Source: Apoderus coryli (taxonomy: Eukaryota > Arthropoda > Insecta > Coleoptera > Attelabidae). From it: 64,000 nucleotides of DNA. The DNA is taken from contig OU452200.1 of NCBI GenBank assembly GCA_911728435.2, forward strand, positions 25,993,715-26,057,714, written 5' to 3'. This document shows positions 19,889 to 32,600 of the stretch, one piece after another (position 1 is the stretch's first letter; each line of letters opens with the position of its first letter). The notes beneath the pieces were generated by a model, which was not told where the DNA came from, searched no databases, and worked only from the letters and a program-made list of their open reading frames with translations. The position numbers were made by a program, and so were the translations under genes.

Positions 19889-22531
19889 CCCAACTAGCAA
19901 TTCGACATTCTTAAAGAACTAATATATTTTATAATTATTTTATTGCCGCTTAGTAAAAACTTTTTTGTTCTTTAAAGGTTCGTTTAGTGATAAAACTGCT
20001 GTGTTAAACTTTTCTGTGAGAAAAACTGTTTTAAGAACGTTTTTACAGCAAAATAATAAAATGGTTATAAAATATGATATCGTAACAGTTTTATAAACGT
20101 TTATAAAATATTTTTTATAGGACGAATTTGTTCCGAATGATAATTGGTTTTAAAAGCATTTTGTAAAAGTACTAGTCTGGATTAACTTGTTCCTTTAAAA
20201 ACAATTATAAAATTATTCTGTTAAAGTACGTTTCGTAATAATAAAATAGTTTTTTTATTGTCGTTATTAAGAGCGATTTGTTTGCTGCAGCAAATTTGTG
20301 CGCAAATTAATAATTACAAAATTGTTTTTTAGTTATTTTATTAAAAACAATAAAAAAATAAATATGTTGCCAATGCATATTTTATAAAATTAAAATGCTG
20401 TCATAAACATTACCTAGAACTAATATATAACATAGTCTTATTTATTTTCAACTGATATTTATTGTTATATCATACACAGGTTTAAAATGTCCAAACGAAA
20501 AGCAGTTGTGCATTTAATAGAAAATTAATTACAATATTATAAATTATCAAAGGGAAATCATTAGTGACTATAATAATGAGTAGGAAACTGTAATGGAATC
20601 TAATCAAATTAATGACAATTTATAAGACACCAAATATTTTGGAGACTGATAAATTCTCAGGAGGAATTATTACGAGATGGTGAGCGGGTAGCCGAAATAG
20701 ACAATTGGTGATCAATATCATGCTTCAAGCACAACAAGTGAGCTAGAAAAAAATGCAAAACTAAGAGAAAACATGGGCAGTATCAAATCATGTTCCGCAT
20801 TTTTCCAGAAGAAGCTGTTTGCTATACTCAATAAACGCATGCCAAATTTTCTAACTCAAGATCCTCGAACTCTCTTAAAGACACTCAACAAACCGTTTTA
20901 ATAACGGCAGTTATAACATACCTACATACCTACATAACATAAACAAAGAGCTCAATTTAGGTTATGTTTAAATTACTCCCGTAAAAGCTAATAAGAGAGT
21001 AATTATAAAAGCATTTTGTTTTATAAGAACACATTAAAAGCTTTTATAAAACATATTATATTAAAGTTTGTTTTGTAAAACTCTGTTTACTATTTTATTA
21101 TTATTCCAATATTGCGACGATGCGACACACGGCGGCGACTCACACAAACATCAAAGTATCAAGCACGAATACTTCAAGTAGACAGGAGTAGACTTGATTA
21201 ATTTGTATACATTTTATCTTATATATTTTTTGCAGCACCTTTTAATTAAATTTTGATTTTTTAGAGCATTTATATAAAAGCTTGTTTTAGTATGTTTCAC
21301 TATTAATTTATTTTAAATAACGGCAAAGGATAACTAAATACATAAAACTTCAAGAAAAATACTTGTAATTAGCTTTATTATTCATTATCAAGCTTAGTGA
21401 AAAATATACTTTTTTACACCATAACTGGTTTATAAAAAGTCTTCACGTTTACATAAAACATAGGTATCTACTTATATTTTGGCTAGTGTCCATATGATAG
21501 ATATAAAAGAATCATATCATCATCATATCATTCTTATGCTATCAAAGGGGTTTCAGGTAATATTAATTTTATATTACCCTTAAAATATAATGAGATTTAT
21601 GTTTTTTAACGAATACACCCCTGTATAAAACAATTCTGCAGTTATTTTATAATAGCTATCTAAAGAGCATACTCGTCTGTGTTGAGATAATTTTGTTTTA
21701 TAAGCATCGTATAAGCAAAGATTAATCTACAATTAATCTTTGGTATAAGGAAGAAGCCATTTTTGGTTTCTTTAAATTGTTAGCCATGTTGACCAAACTT
21801 TTAAAATTAATATTTTTTATAATTTGTAAAATTATCTTAGATAGTAAGGTATACAGAATCAGTCATTACATAATGAAGGATATACCAAAAGATTATTTTC
21901 AACAATAAGTGACAATAAAAAAAATATTTTATATAATTTATAAAATCTAAATTCATTAATTTACATAATTCACGAGGCGCATTAAAATTTTAGTAATAAT
22001 ATACAATATATTTAACAGTAAATTTTGTTTCGCAGCCAAATCTGCTCATGGGTGAATTTTATCTGACTTATTTTATTATTCATTATTGGGTATTATAGCG
22101 TTTTATATTATTTTTACCTCCATGATTGTTCAGATTTTATTAATGTGTACCAACAGCAATACATAATAATTATAAAATAATTTTGTATAAAAAGGTATTT
22201 TAAAAAAACGTTTTTATCCTTTAACTGTTGCCGCTGAGAGCAAAAATGTTGAAATTGAGGCTCTTATAAAAGATTTATAAAATATGTTTATAACAGTTTT
22301 ATTTGATTTTTATTAAATATTTATAAACGTTCTAAAAACTATTGTATAATAGCAACAAGCAACATTTATAGAACCGTTAAAGAGTCGATTTGTTTTATAA
22401 ATCTGCGCCTTTTTCGTGTTTATAAGGCGCGTAAGAACGTTGTGAAAATGTTTATAAAACAATGGGTGTTTTATAAAATATATTTTATAAATGTTCTTAC
22501 AGCAATTAAAAAAGTTAAATTGTTAGTTGGG
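19889..22531. mobile_element. DNA transposon of about 2.6 kb with many TTTATAAA motifs near both ends
   Basis: Ends are inverted copies: CCCAACTAGCAATT at 19889 and AATTGTTAGTTGGG ending at 22531. The outer 250-600 bp on both sides hold dense copies of TTTATAAA/GTTTTATAAACG, a subterminal motif array as known for transposase-binding regions. In the middle lies a degraded coding stretch (20487-20910). Target duplication not clear. Superfamily not assigned. Confidence 0.7.
20487..20910 (+). pseudogene. Degraded transposon protein remnant
   Basis: From ATG at 20487 the frame reads MSKRKAVVHLIEN and then decays. Near 20780-20905 another frame reads SCSAFFQKKLFAILNKRMPN and then LTQDPRTLLKT. The LTQDPRTLLKT part resembles a motif (L-P-x-D-x-RTLL-x-T) that I associate with uncharacterised insect transposon proteins. 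This is resemblance only. Confidence 0.4.
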
Positions 22532-23079
22532 TTATATCTTATATATGTATTTATTTCTTATTTTATTATTAATAGATACAGTGTTGCGACTATGACGACT
22601 GAATATTATGTGATCGCATAAATAATGAATTCAAAGAAACTTTTTTATAATAGATATCGTTAAAACTAAGTTAATAAATGTGGAAAACTCAGATCAAGCA
22701 AAATAACATTTAATTATATTTTTGAATTATTCGTCACAAAAAAAATAATGTTGGAAACATTTATAAAATGAAAAACACGGTAGCATCTGATAATTATGTG
22801 ACGGCTGGCAACATTGTGTATGGCTGGAAGCGAAAGAAAAATACGTGAACTTATTAAAATGTCCGTATGTTCAAATCACGACCTGATTGGTCTAAAAACA
22901 TGGCTCCCCCACGTTTCCACTAAGATTACTACACATTTACTATAAACCCAAATTAATGAATGAACGACATTTTACGACAACGCCGTCTGGTTTTTCTTGA
23001 CAGGTACTAATCAAGCGCTGACAGACTATGTTTATAAAGACAATGCTATTACTAAAATTTAAAAATTTGTTTATATTTT
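22532..23079. other. No recognisable feature
   Basis: AT-rich sequence between two repeats. Confidence 0.4.
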
Positions 23080-23945
23080 ACATACTATTTTAATTTTTAG
23101 ATTGCAAATTTGTTTTATGTGTTTTATTAAAGATTGATGCATTAATTTGGTAAATAAATAAACGCCTATGGAAGATAAATTAGTGTTAAAATAACATATT
23201 TTGATTCAATCTTTATAGAAAAAATGACAAATTACTATGTGTGTAAAAGGTGAAAAAGTATATTTTTATGGGACTTAAATTTTGATTTTTGGCTTTAATA
23301 ATGGTTTTACCGCAGATTTTTTTTTTGAAATGTACTATTTCAAATGCTGTCTTTCTAATAAACACGAAGAAACCAGAAGATACCACTGTCCCTAAAGTCG
23401 ACTCAAGCCAAATACTTTTTTTCTGTGACGGGAAAAAAGTTTGACATATTTAACCTCTTGACAGGTAATAAAATGTCACTTTTTATCCCCGGGAAAAAAG
23501 TGAGCACTTTTTTCCCGGACACATAAGTAACGGTAGATATTTAATTTTAGGAAATTTTATTATACAAAAGTTATATTTTCTTTATATATCAAAACTGGCA
23601 ATAATTTGTGACGCTACTTTTGCTGCTTCTACTGACTCCGGTGGAGTGTTCGCAATTTTTAAATTAAATTACAGAATGAGATTGACAGATATTTGATTAG
23701 TTTTTTAAAACTTCAAATTTCACTTGGATAATTTTCTGACTTTTTTCAATATTAAATCGAAGTTTTTCCCGTCTCAGAAAAAAATAGTGTATCATACACG
23801 TGAAAAAAGTTAGATTTTAGCTCTCGGTTTTTTGTCTCCCTCCGCTGCGCGTCGGGAGACAACACAACCTCGAGCTAAAATCTAGTACTTTTTTCCCTTG
23901 TATAATAAATAACTATTACTGTCGCCGGCAGCAAAAGTACAACTT
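23080..23945 (+). repeat. Repeat copy A, inverted relative to copy B at 15690-16800
   Basis: The stretch 23080-23415 is the uninterrupted partner of copy B. After AAATACTTTTT (about 23416) copy A has about 500 extra bases before GTCGCCGGCAG resumes at about 23921, where copy B is continuous. So each copy carries a separate insertion. Confidence 0.75.
23417..23920. mobile_element. Palindrome-rich insertion inside copy A
   Basis: Starts with CTGTGACGGGAAAAAAGT and ends with ACTTTTTTCCCTTG. It contains a hairpin at 23489-23518 (14-bp perfect arms CCGGGAAAAAAGTG, loop AG) and another at 23802-23895 (GAAAAAAGT and TAGATTTTAGCTC arms, with an inner GTCTCCC/GGGAGAC stem and GC-rich tip CTCCGCTGCGCGTCG). 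No protein gene. Class unknown; it recalls the insertion in copy B in having a GC-rich hairpin. Confidence 0.6.
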
Positions 23946-24244
23946 TTGTGCCTATATTGTCAGTATAAGTCCACTTTTAATGACGTTCGAAAAAAAAATA
24001 ATTTGCTGGGAATTTTCTTGATTTTAGGTCAGGATTTTATAAAATTTTAACTACCATATAATATTGTAACAATTTATTATGACGTTTCGATCATTTTTTT
24101 ATCTTTATCAAATATCTAAAATATTGACAAACAATTTCGTCAAACACAACTGCAAAACTTACACTTACCACGCTCAGCGTGGACAAATGACAAATGTCCA
24201 CGCTGAGGTAATAAAAAATTTGTATAGGGAATTGTTGAAACAAA

Positions 24245-24340
24245 ATACTCCGAAACAGATATAAGGAATCCAAAAATATAATTATATACAGGGTGTCCCA
24301 TTTGAAATAAGAAAGTTGAGTTTAGGTGATGTGGTGGCAC
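24245..24340 (+). repeat. Mariner-type repeat end
   Basis: Contains TATACAGGGTGTCCCATTTG, and matches 5380-5460 in inverted orientation. Only one end is clear. Confidence 0.6.
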
Positions 24341-24409
24341 AATTATTACAATATTATAGCATATGGTAGATGGGAAATTAAATTCCACAAAATATTATAT
24401 ATAAATTAT

Positions 24410-24822
24410 AATTTCTTTTATTTTTCTTTTCTTGGGATTAGGTTCTCAATTATACACAATTTGTTTTTAAAACTATTTCTTTAATGGTTCATGTCATCTT
24501 TTTTTTTTTTCAACGTTTCGACTAGACTCAGCAAAAAAAAAATGAAAAAATAAAATAAAAAAAAAAAGAAATTGAAGATCAAGGTTCATGAATAATAAAT
24601 AAGAAAAATTATATGGCATGGGTGAAAATATGGCAATGTCTATCTATTCTACAATCAAGCAGCAACATGGGGAACAGAATTTCTTGAAACAGACAAGCTG
24701 AGTATAGTCGAAACGTTGAAAAAAAAAAGATGACATGAAACCATTAAAGAAATAGTTAAAAAAAATGTTTTTTTGTGTATAATTGAGAACCTCATCCCAA
24801 TAAAAGAAAAATAAAAGAAATT
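24410..24822. mobile_element. Foldback element with about 130-bp inverted arms and decayed hammerhead motifs
   Basis: Left arm ATTTCTTTTATTTTTCTTTT..GGTTCTCAATTATACACAA is mirrored on the right, ending near 24822. Each arm contains, pointing outward, CTGAGT(C/A)TAGTCGAAACGTTG (left 24513-24533 on the - strand, right 24692-24713 on the + strand). This is a shortened form of the hammerhead core seen at 44306-44345 (CTGAGGA...GAAACGTTG), without a full stem II. Same family as 44221-44765 by the shared TTCTTTTCTTGGGATT block. Confidence 0.7.
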
Positions 24823-24893
24823 GAAGATCAAGGTTCAAGAATAATAAATAAGAAAAAAAGGAAAAAAAATATAATTAGAGGAACCATTAAAAA

Positions 24894-24934
24894 GTCATAC
24901 ATGTTTCGAGACACATGATCTTATCATCAGTGAC
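24894..24934 (-). ncRNA. Hammerhead ribozyme motif with minimal stem III
   Basis: On the - strand: stem I GTCA/TGAC, core CTGATGA (24930-24924), a weak stem II (AGA/TCT), GAAA (24907-24904), stem III made of the self-complementary ACATGT, cleavage base A (24898). Core intact; stem II is weak. Such short stem III forms are known in Penelope-like and satellite hammerheads, where two copies may act together. Confidence 0.6.
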
Positions 24935-26397
24935 AAATACATTATTTCTCCATTATTGATCAGAATCTGAATTCAAACATTTATACAATCTAAAAACAGA
25001 GGTGTGAAAGTGAGAGATTATGCTGTTATTATACAATGTCATGTATTATCATTTTGTGGGAAAAAACATATATATTTATTATTAACTTAACATTAAACCA
25101 AATCAAAAGTTAATAATAATAATAATAATAAAAAAGACTTTATTGCAAAAAAAAGTTTACAATGGGCGAAGTTGAAGTTAATACTTCCTCACTTAACCCC
25201 TAAGGTAAGATAACAATTACAAACATAGACAAAAAAAAAATAAAATAAAAGATTGAAATGTTGATGCAAATTCAGGTAGTTAATTAACAAAGGAAAATAG
25301 ATCAAACAAATTCTGATATAATACTACATATAGCATTTTTAAATCTAAAACCTTTCAAAAATTTTAAATCATCACCAGTTACACAAACTAAACTATCATT
25401 TACAAGTAAATTGCCTCATTCTGATGTATTACAGACTGGGTATTTTCTTTTTGTTTGTTAAATTCAGAAAATTGATTTTGATTTGACGTTGGGATCAGCT
25501 GAATGGTGGTTGAATAAAAATTAAGCGGTTAGTTGACTTTACAATCAAAATGTTGGTGGTACAATTGGCATATTCTTATTATATTTTTGGTATACATTTT
25601 TTTTTACAGTCGAAGTTACATTGCACATCATTTTATGTGCATTTAATAATTACATGGAAACTTTGTTGGCGGCAATGTCATTGAGCAATGCATTGATAAA
25701 GGATAGTTTATGTTATAGTTAACATTGGAGAATACGAACAGATTGCGTTAATCTTGAATCAGAATCTATAATCAATGAATTCACAAAAGTAGAGAAAATT
25801 AGCATTTCATATCACTATCATTGTTCCATATCAGAATATGTTTTTTACTAAAAAATCTAAAATCCCCATTGGATTTCTCTTGAAAGAGTCTTTGGTATTC
25901 AGTATTTCATAAAAATCAAGCATGTAGATTATATTTTCTCCAGCTCCTCTAGAAATGGGTGTTTTATGAAAAGTGTCCAATTTGGACGACTCTGTAAAAT
26001 GCATTTACATTTTTGATAGGCGTTACACAGTAAGAACCAAGAAATTATTTGTTGATTTTATATAATGGTTCTACGGAAATACCACCATTGATTTGAATAA
26101 ATCATCAAAATATTACTGACATGTACATTTTTGTGATGTGCGTTAATTGGATTAATCTAAAACAAATCAGTGATAGAGCTCGATTCACAAAACTCAGCCA
26201 GCGGGATTTCTCTATTAGCGTCGGTTATGCACTGTTTCACATCAGATTGGGATATATTAGTCTATACAGAGTGTCTTTGCGAATCTACCAGGAAATTAAA
26301 TATAACCAGCTATAATTAGTAAAATGATTTTTAATATATTATGAATAATAGTAAAATTCTTAAATTTGTTGTTGACGTATTTTTTTTTTAATTTCAG
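24935..26397. other. No gene; a LINE tail at 25105-25210
   Basis: At 25105-25210 an ATT/ATA microsatellite followed by TTTATTGCAAAAAAAAGTTT looks like the 3' end of a LINE on the - strand. The rest is AT-rich. A 5' untranslated exon of the RNF19-type gene may lie here or upstream but cannot be recognised. Confidence 0.45.
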
Positions 26398-26653
26398 AAC
26401 ATCTTATGAAATCATTCATACCGGTGGCGTCATAAATATGGATACGTTTTTAAAATATTTGAAATTTCACTAACCAACAACATAATGCGCAGTTCTGTAG
26501 ATGGCAGCGATAATCCGTGCGTTGCTAGTCAACGGAGAAATAAGAGATTTCCCAGATGGTCACTTAGACATCTTATCTATTCTAGTCCGATATTAAATAG
26601 AAGAAGAAGTCAAAATTCTTCATCAAGTTCATCGAAACCGCAAAAACGAGATG
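26398..26653 (+). CDS. RNF19: RNF19-type gene, exon with start codon
   Basis: Acceptor TTTCAG at 26392-26397, 87 nt of 5' UTR, then coding from 26485 ([10 protein letters not shown]...) for 56 residues, donor G/GTAAGT at 26654. Ends in phase 1. The product part is basic and Ser-rich ([13 protein letters not shown]), like the N-terminal part of RNF19 proteins. Confidence 0.88.
26406..26473 (+). promoter_or_regulatory. Two upstream ORFs in the 5' UTR of the RNF19-type mRNA
   Basis: uORF 1 is 26406-26435 (9 codons and stop), uORF 2 is 26438-26473 (11 codons and stop). Both end before the main ATG at 26485. They lie in the exon that starts after the acceptor at 26396-26397, so they would be in every mRNA using that acceptor and could reduce translation of the main frame. 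Confidence 0.6.
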
Positions 26654-29600
26654 GTAAGTAGTTAGACAATTTTATTCATATGCAATATAAATTTGCTTAA
26701 GATCTTAAAAACATAAGATCCTTGCTTATATTTTCAATACAGCTAAAATTCTTGAATAAGCAACTCTATCTACATATTTCGACTTCTAGATATTCAAAAC
26801 ACCCGCGCTTTATGAAGTGTTTCTATGCGCTACAAAAGTGGCATCTTCTAGTTCTCCCGTTTTTGCTGTCTTTGGCTTTCCTGTTCCTCACTTCGTTTCA
26901 GTGTGCCTGTTTCATGAAGGCGTCGATGAATGCTTTCGAAAATTTTTCTATCAGGAGCCACACGCTGAATCACTGTCTTTTCTGCATATGAAAGCAGCCT
27001 AGACATCATTCGCATTATTTCACAACTCCGTGTATCAAACAAATACTTTATTAAATTCACAAATAAAGGCTCAATTTATCTGATCAGACAAAGAGCGACG
27101 GGCACTATCCGAAATATAAATGTTCAGGAAACTTTATCTCACCGCCTGTTCCAATGCCCAATTTACGCCTCAATCGGATCTACACAGACCGCTGTATCGT
27201 CCCTTGATGTCCTGGTTGGTGTTCTAATTATATTAATCCGCGGTTAGCCAAACAAATCTATTGTAAATTTCTTAGGTTAAGATAATTTATTATTAATGAG
27301 TAGAAATGAATTGTTGTTTGTTTCTGTTTTATTTTTGTACTTATATATCATGATTGGATTGTTTTTTTTTTTGTTTTCCTTTTTTGTGTATTTGTTCATT
27401 AGATAAGATGATATGTATGAATAAAGAAAATGAAAATCTAAATATATAAAATCTTAATCTAACACACTGTACAACTGAAAAAGGTAAATTGATATACTTA
27501 TATTAATTCCCACATAAAACTTTAACTATAATTGTAATCTGACAATTATAACAGACTTTAGATTTCGACTATTCGAAATATCAGACAATGTACAAAAAGA
27601 AACAAACTTTACTGAATGTTTTAGAAACAAAAAAGGTCTTTAACTTTAGAATGATAATTATTGTTACTTATATTTACCTTATATTGGAGCCCTTTCAGCA
27701 GATTACTCAGGTATTACCATTAGTAAAGTGAGATGCAATACGACTATATAATAAATACATAAATAAATTCTTTATTGCACCCAATACATATTACATAGTA
27801 CACTAGTTATAATGTATAAATTTTGGACATTTGTACTGGATAACAAAGGGATTGCAATCACCCGACTGTGTTATTAGTTGCAACCCCGAGAATCAAACGT
27901 AAAAAATATATTCGACAGTAAATTCAAGTGCTTATTCCTAGCTTACACTAACAGCCATTTGCACCGCCTCGCTTAAATCTGCAACTTAGCTAAGGTCTAC
28001 CTTAAGATAAGGTGGACCTTATCTAGGATATGAATTGCACCAGCCAATACTTAGCTAAGTTTAAGAAATATGTGGCATCGTCGAATTTTAATACAAACAT
28101 GTTGAAAAGAATGCTGGCTAACCTAAAGAATTATTTATTTTTATTTTAGTTTCTGATTTTAATGTGTTAAGTTTTTATGTATTATATTATTCATTTATTT
28201 TAAGATGGAAGAGACAAAAAAACGGGCTCCCAATCTTTCCTATAGGAAAAAATATTACTTCTGAGGATAGTATTAGAATATAGGAAATAATAGAATGTAA
28301 AAATACCAACAACCAAATTTGGCGAGAAAAAGAGGGGGTGTAGAAAATAATTTCAAACCGGTTTAATGCTGAAACACCAGTAAATTATCCGCGAAAATGT
28401 GATTCCTTACGCAAATATTATGAAAACAAAGAAACATTAACGAAGGGAGGTAGTCGATGAACAGTCTGAAATAAAAAACTGGGGGTGGGCCTTGTACAAT
28501 AATCGCAGATCCCGTCCGTGATTTGGCGCTAGGCCTTGTAAATACAAAAACTGTTTTTGGCTTAAAAAATTCCTAAGTTGTGAGGGTATTCAATATAGCG
28601 TGGAAAAGGTTCACTATAGCTGTTTGTTTGACAACCCTATATTTTAGAAAATGTCCAATTATGCAAGTCCTCAAAAGGATTAGCGCGAATATATTCTTCG
28701 CGGCGCCCCATATAGGTAAAACTAAATTTATGTCGTCGAAATCATCATCCTCAGAAACTAAACGTAAATCCATTATAAATATCTATAATAATGTAAAATA
28801 TTAATAATAATATTATTATTAGAAATTATTAGGCAGGTACTATTATGTGTAAGTGAAATTTAGGACAGGACAAGTACCTAACATAGTGTAAACATACCTC
28901 ATAGAATATTATTTATTGACATACCTAGACAAAATAATGGAAAACAAAATAAAAAGTGAGGTTAGATATGAATGAATGAAGTGGAACTTCAGTCCCACTT
29001 AGGTGTGTTATAAATGACGGTGCAACATAATACGTCAACTTAAGTTCCACTTAACGTTAAGTGGACCTTAAGTGTAAGCGGTGCAAATGGCTGTAACACA
29101 TACCTTAAACAATATAATATCTACACCATTTAATATTCTTCATAAATCATAACCTAGAAATAATGCATATATGCGCTGCAGAGCGTGGACACCCTAAGAC
29201 GCAGACGGAACAAAGATGCAAAATAAAAAAAATACAACTGATAGATTTAGCGGGACTGGTCAAGAAGAAACGACTTTTTAATCTTTAGAAAATGCTACTG
29301 GATGAAAAATCACACATCTTTTCACGACCTTTTTATTAATCATACATAGGTGTGGATAAAAACCATGATACCAATTACCTGTACAATAATTATTTTACTT
29401 ATCTCTAATTTAGGTATTTCGACAATACTTAAGCGTTTCATCACTTTAATCAAAATTATGCTATAAAAAATATTCATGAAAAATTACCATAACATATGGT
29501 TGTACTTTGCACAATTTTTGTATTATATTAACCTTATAAAATAAACATGACGTAAACACACTTTCTTGGCTTAGTCCAAAAAGGGTCCTTAGATAATAAA

Positions 29601-32600
29601 CTTTACTATCTGAAAACATGTGTTGAAACATTTACAATCCTTAAAATAATATACAGTAAAAGTATATCATTTCGTAGAAAATGTGTTTAAAATCCACATC
29701 ATTTCGCTACAAAAACTATTGAAAATGATAAAAACCACCCTAAATATGGCACGAAATTCCACAGAGGAAGTGGCGTTTTGTTACACAACAACCCCAGTTA
29801 GTTTGTGCTAGATGGTTAGGCACAGCATTTGCTAACAGTTCACGTCTTCTTACTCATGCTTGTTTGGTTCTTTTATTCAAACTAAAATGTTCGTTGTAAA
29901 ACATTGTCTGAGTGCGCATCCTAGTATTTGTTTAACATTGGTTAAATATAAAAATTTTGTTGATATTTACAACACTTAAAGCCATGCACCTAAGCGATTA
30001 GTAGGTATAGCCAGATTTTGTGTAATGAAAGTTATTCAATATGTTATGATCTGCTTGCTTTTAGTAGTAATAAGTACTATATAATTTTTTTTTATGAAAT
30101 GAGTTTTAAATATTGGCCAAATGATCATTTACTAAATATTTGTTGTACCTAGTTGCTTATATCGTTAAAGCGCAGGCTGTTTTCTTCCTGATTGATGATT
30201 ACTATTTGACCTTTTTCAATATTTTTATATATTATGTACTTGATAAAATATTAATAAAGCGAAATTGAAATATAAATTATTATTATTTGCGTTTTGATTG
30301 TAGAAATACAAGTTTGTTAGAATAATGAGGTAATAACAAATAATAGCTGATGAATTTGATTTTGTTAGTTAATATTAATTGGTGCTCATTATATTTGCAT
30401 ACGTGGAAAGTTGCACACTGTATGAATGTCCATAGTGCCGTTGTATCATTATGACATTTTGTTTAAGGAAATAATAGTAGGGGAGCCCAATCGGGGATTT
30501 CTTGGCCATACTCGTACGTACGTGGCATTTTACAATGTTGGCGATACCTTTAACCAACTTGAATTGGAACACATACAAAATAGCCAATCGATAATGCCAT
30601 TGTCGGCATTGGTAGCGATATATCTGAAACTTAACTTAACCATTGGCGTGCGGCTACTGCTTGTCGAATTGGTATTTTTTATTATTACGAACAATAAACA
30701 CTTACTAAGATAATGGTGCTGTTTTGCAAAATTAAAAAAATCAGTTGTGGCACCCCAAAACTTCCCTGAAGGATTTTTTTTGAACTCTTTCAATCATCAA
30801 TGTATATTTGGTATACATTGGTGACCACACTATGGAATAGTATTCCAGTTTCGAGCGTATATTGGCGATGTAAATAGTGTAGAGGGTTTTCTTATTTTTA
30901 AACGTTTTGGAATTTCGAACGATAAAACTACGGTGGTGACTTTTTGCAGAGAATGTTGGTTTAGGCTGTATAATTATTGTATTATTTTTATTAATTCTAA
31001 TAAACTAACCTATTTAAGAATTTGGGGTACACCACTATCACAGGGTTAAAACGATTTTAACAAAAAAAAGATTGGGTTCATCCTAGGACTCCCCCAAACT
31101 CATGGAGAAATTGGTGCGGGCAACGCCGTGATATAGTACTACACAAGAATTACTCCTGCAGAATTTATCATAAATTGTGAATTTTTGATCATTTTAATTC
31201 CTAAAAAGGATCAAATTTGAATTAGTCGTGCGTATTGCTTTATATTATTTGGAATTGTAAGTCTAGACGCTCACGGTTTCTGTGTATTGTGTTAATTTGT
31301 ATGTGTGTATTCAGTTTATACCTCAAAAAAAGAAAAAGTATAATATATATTTTAAATAAAGTATACCATTTTATTAGTACCGATATTGATTATTTCCGCG
31401 GCATTTTATAGTGGACATTGACTATCCGCACCAAATATAAACATATGCTAAATATTAATTAACTATTTCACAAAATTATTCTAATAGTGATAGTGTCGGA
31501 AAATGTCCACATTAACTGGTACTGATAATCAATTGTTTGATAACAGTGAACTTTCACTGGAAACTCGAATGCTACTGCAAGCTATTAACAACAGCGAAAG
31601 AAGAATTCGAGAGGAGGTCAAAACTGAAAACGCCAAAATTCAAACCATATTGGAGCAACAGGCGGAAAAGTATAGGAAGCTGGAACAAAAGTGTGAACAA
31701 TTAGAAAACAGGCTGGTGGCTTATGAAAGGAGATTTAGAAAAAATAATATTTTAATCTTTGGTCTGCAAATCCCAGAAAAGTGTGATTTGGTGGAGCTGA
31801 TATCGGCTAGCATCAGAGAATTACTGGGTGTTGAAATTGAAGCAGTTGATTTCAATAACGTGAATTTGCTGCAAAGTCAGAAAAAGAAATATTACGTCAA
31901 GATCGAATTTGTCAGGTTTCTGAAGAAACTGAGCGTACTTAAGAACTCTTACAAATTAAAAGGTACATCCATATCTATCGTAAACGACTTGTGTGTTGAA
32001 GATAGGAAAGAAAAAGCAGTTCTTCGTGATTATCAACAAATTGCTAGATAAAATAACGAGTTTGCAAAAGTAGTTGGAAATAAGCTCAAAATTGATAATA
32101 CGAGCTATTCTGTAGAAGAACTTCAAAAGTTATATAACATTGGTGATCATAAACTCGAAGAAAAAACTGCTGGAATCAACACTGAATACTTAAGTGCACA
32201 AGGTAGTGAAGAAAACCAAAAATCAATTTTATCTTCTGCGCCTGGAACATCTTCCAAAATAAAACAAATTACCCAAGCCTTCGAAAAAGCGGATTCTCAA
32301 TCTACCAGTTACATGCAGGAAGATATAAGTCGTAAACGAAAAGTAGGGGAAGAGGCTGGCGAGATTTTGGTGAATCCAAAAAGATCAGTTAGTTTCAGTG
32401 CTGCTAGAGCCTCTGAGCGTATACGACAGAACTCTAAGTAAGATACGAGTATTTTCATATATATTTTTGCTGTTTTTTTATAGTACTCGTAAGTCTATGT
32501 AAGCATGTGTGTAGTCTATGTCAGAAGTAAATACGCAATATTGAATTGATACAACCATACAGGCATTTTATTAATATTTTATATAGTTTGTGTTTTAGTT

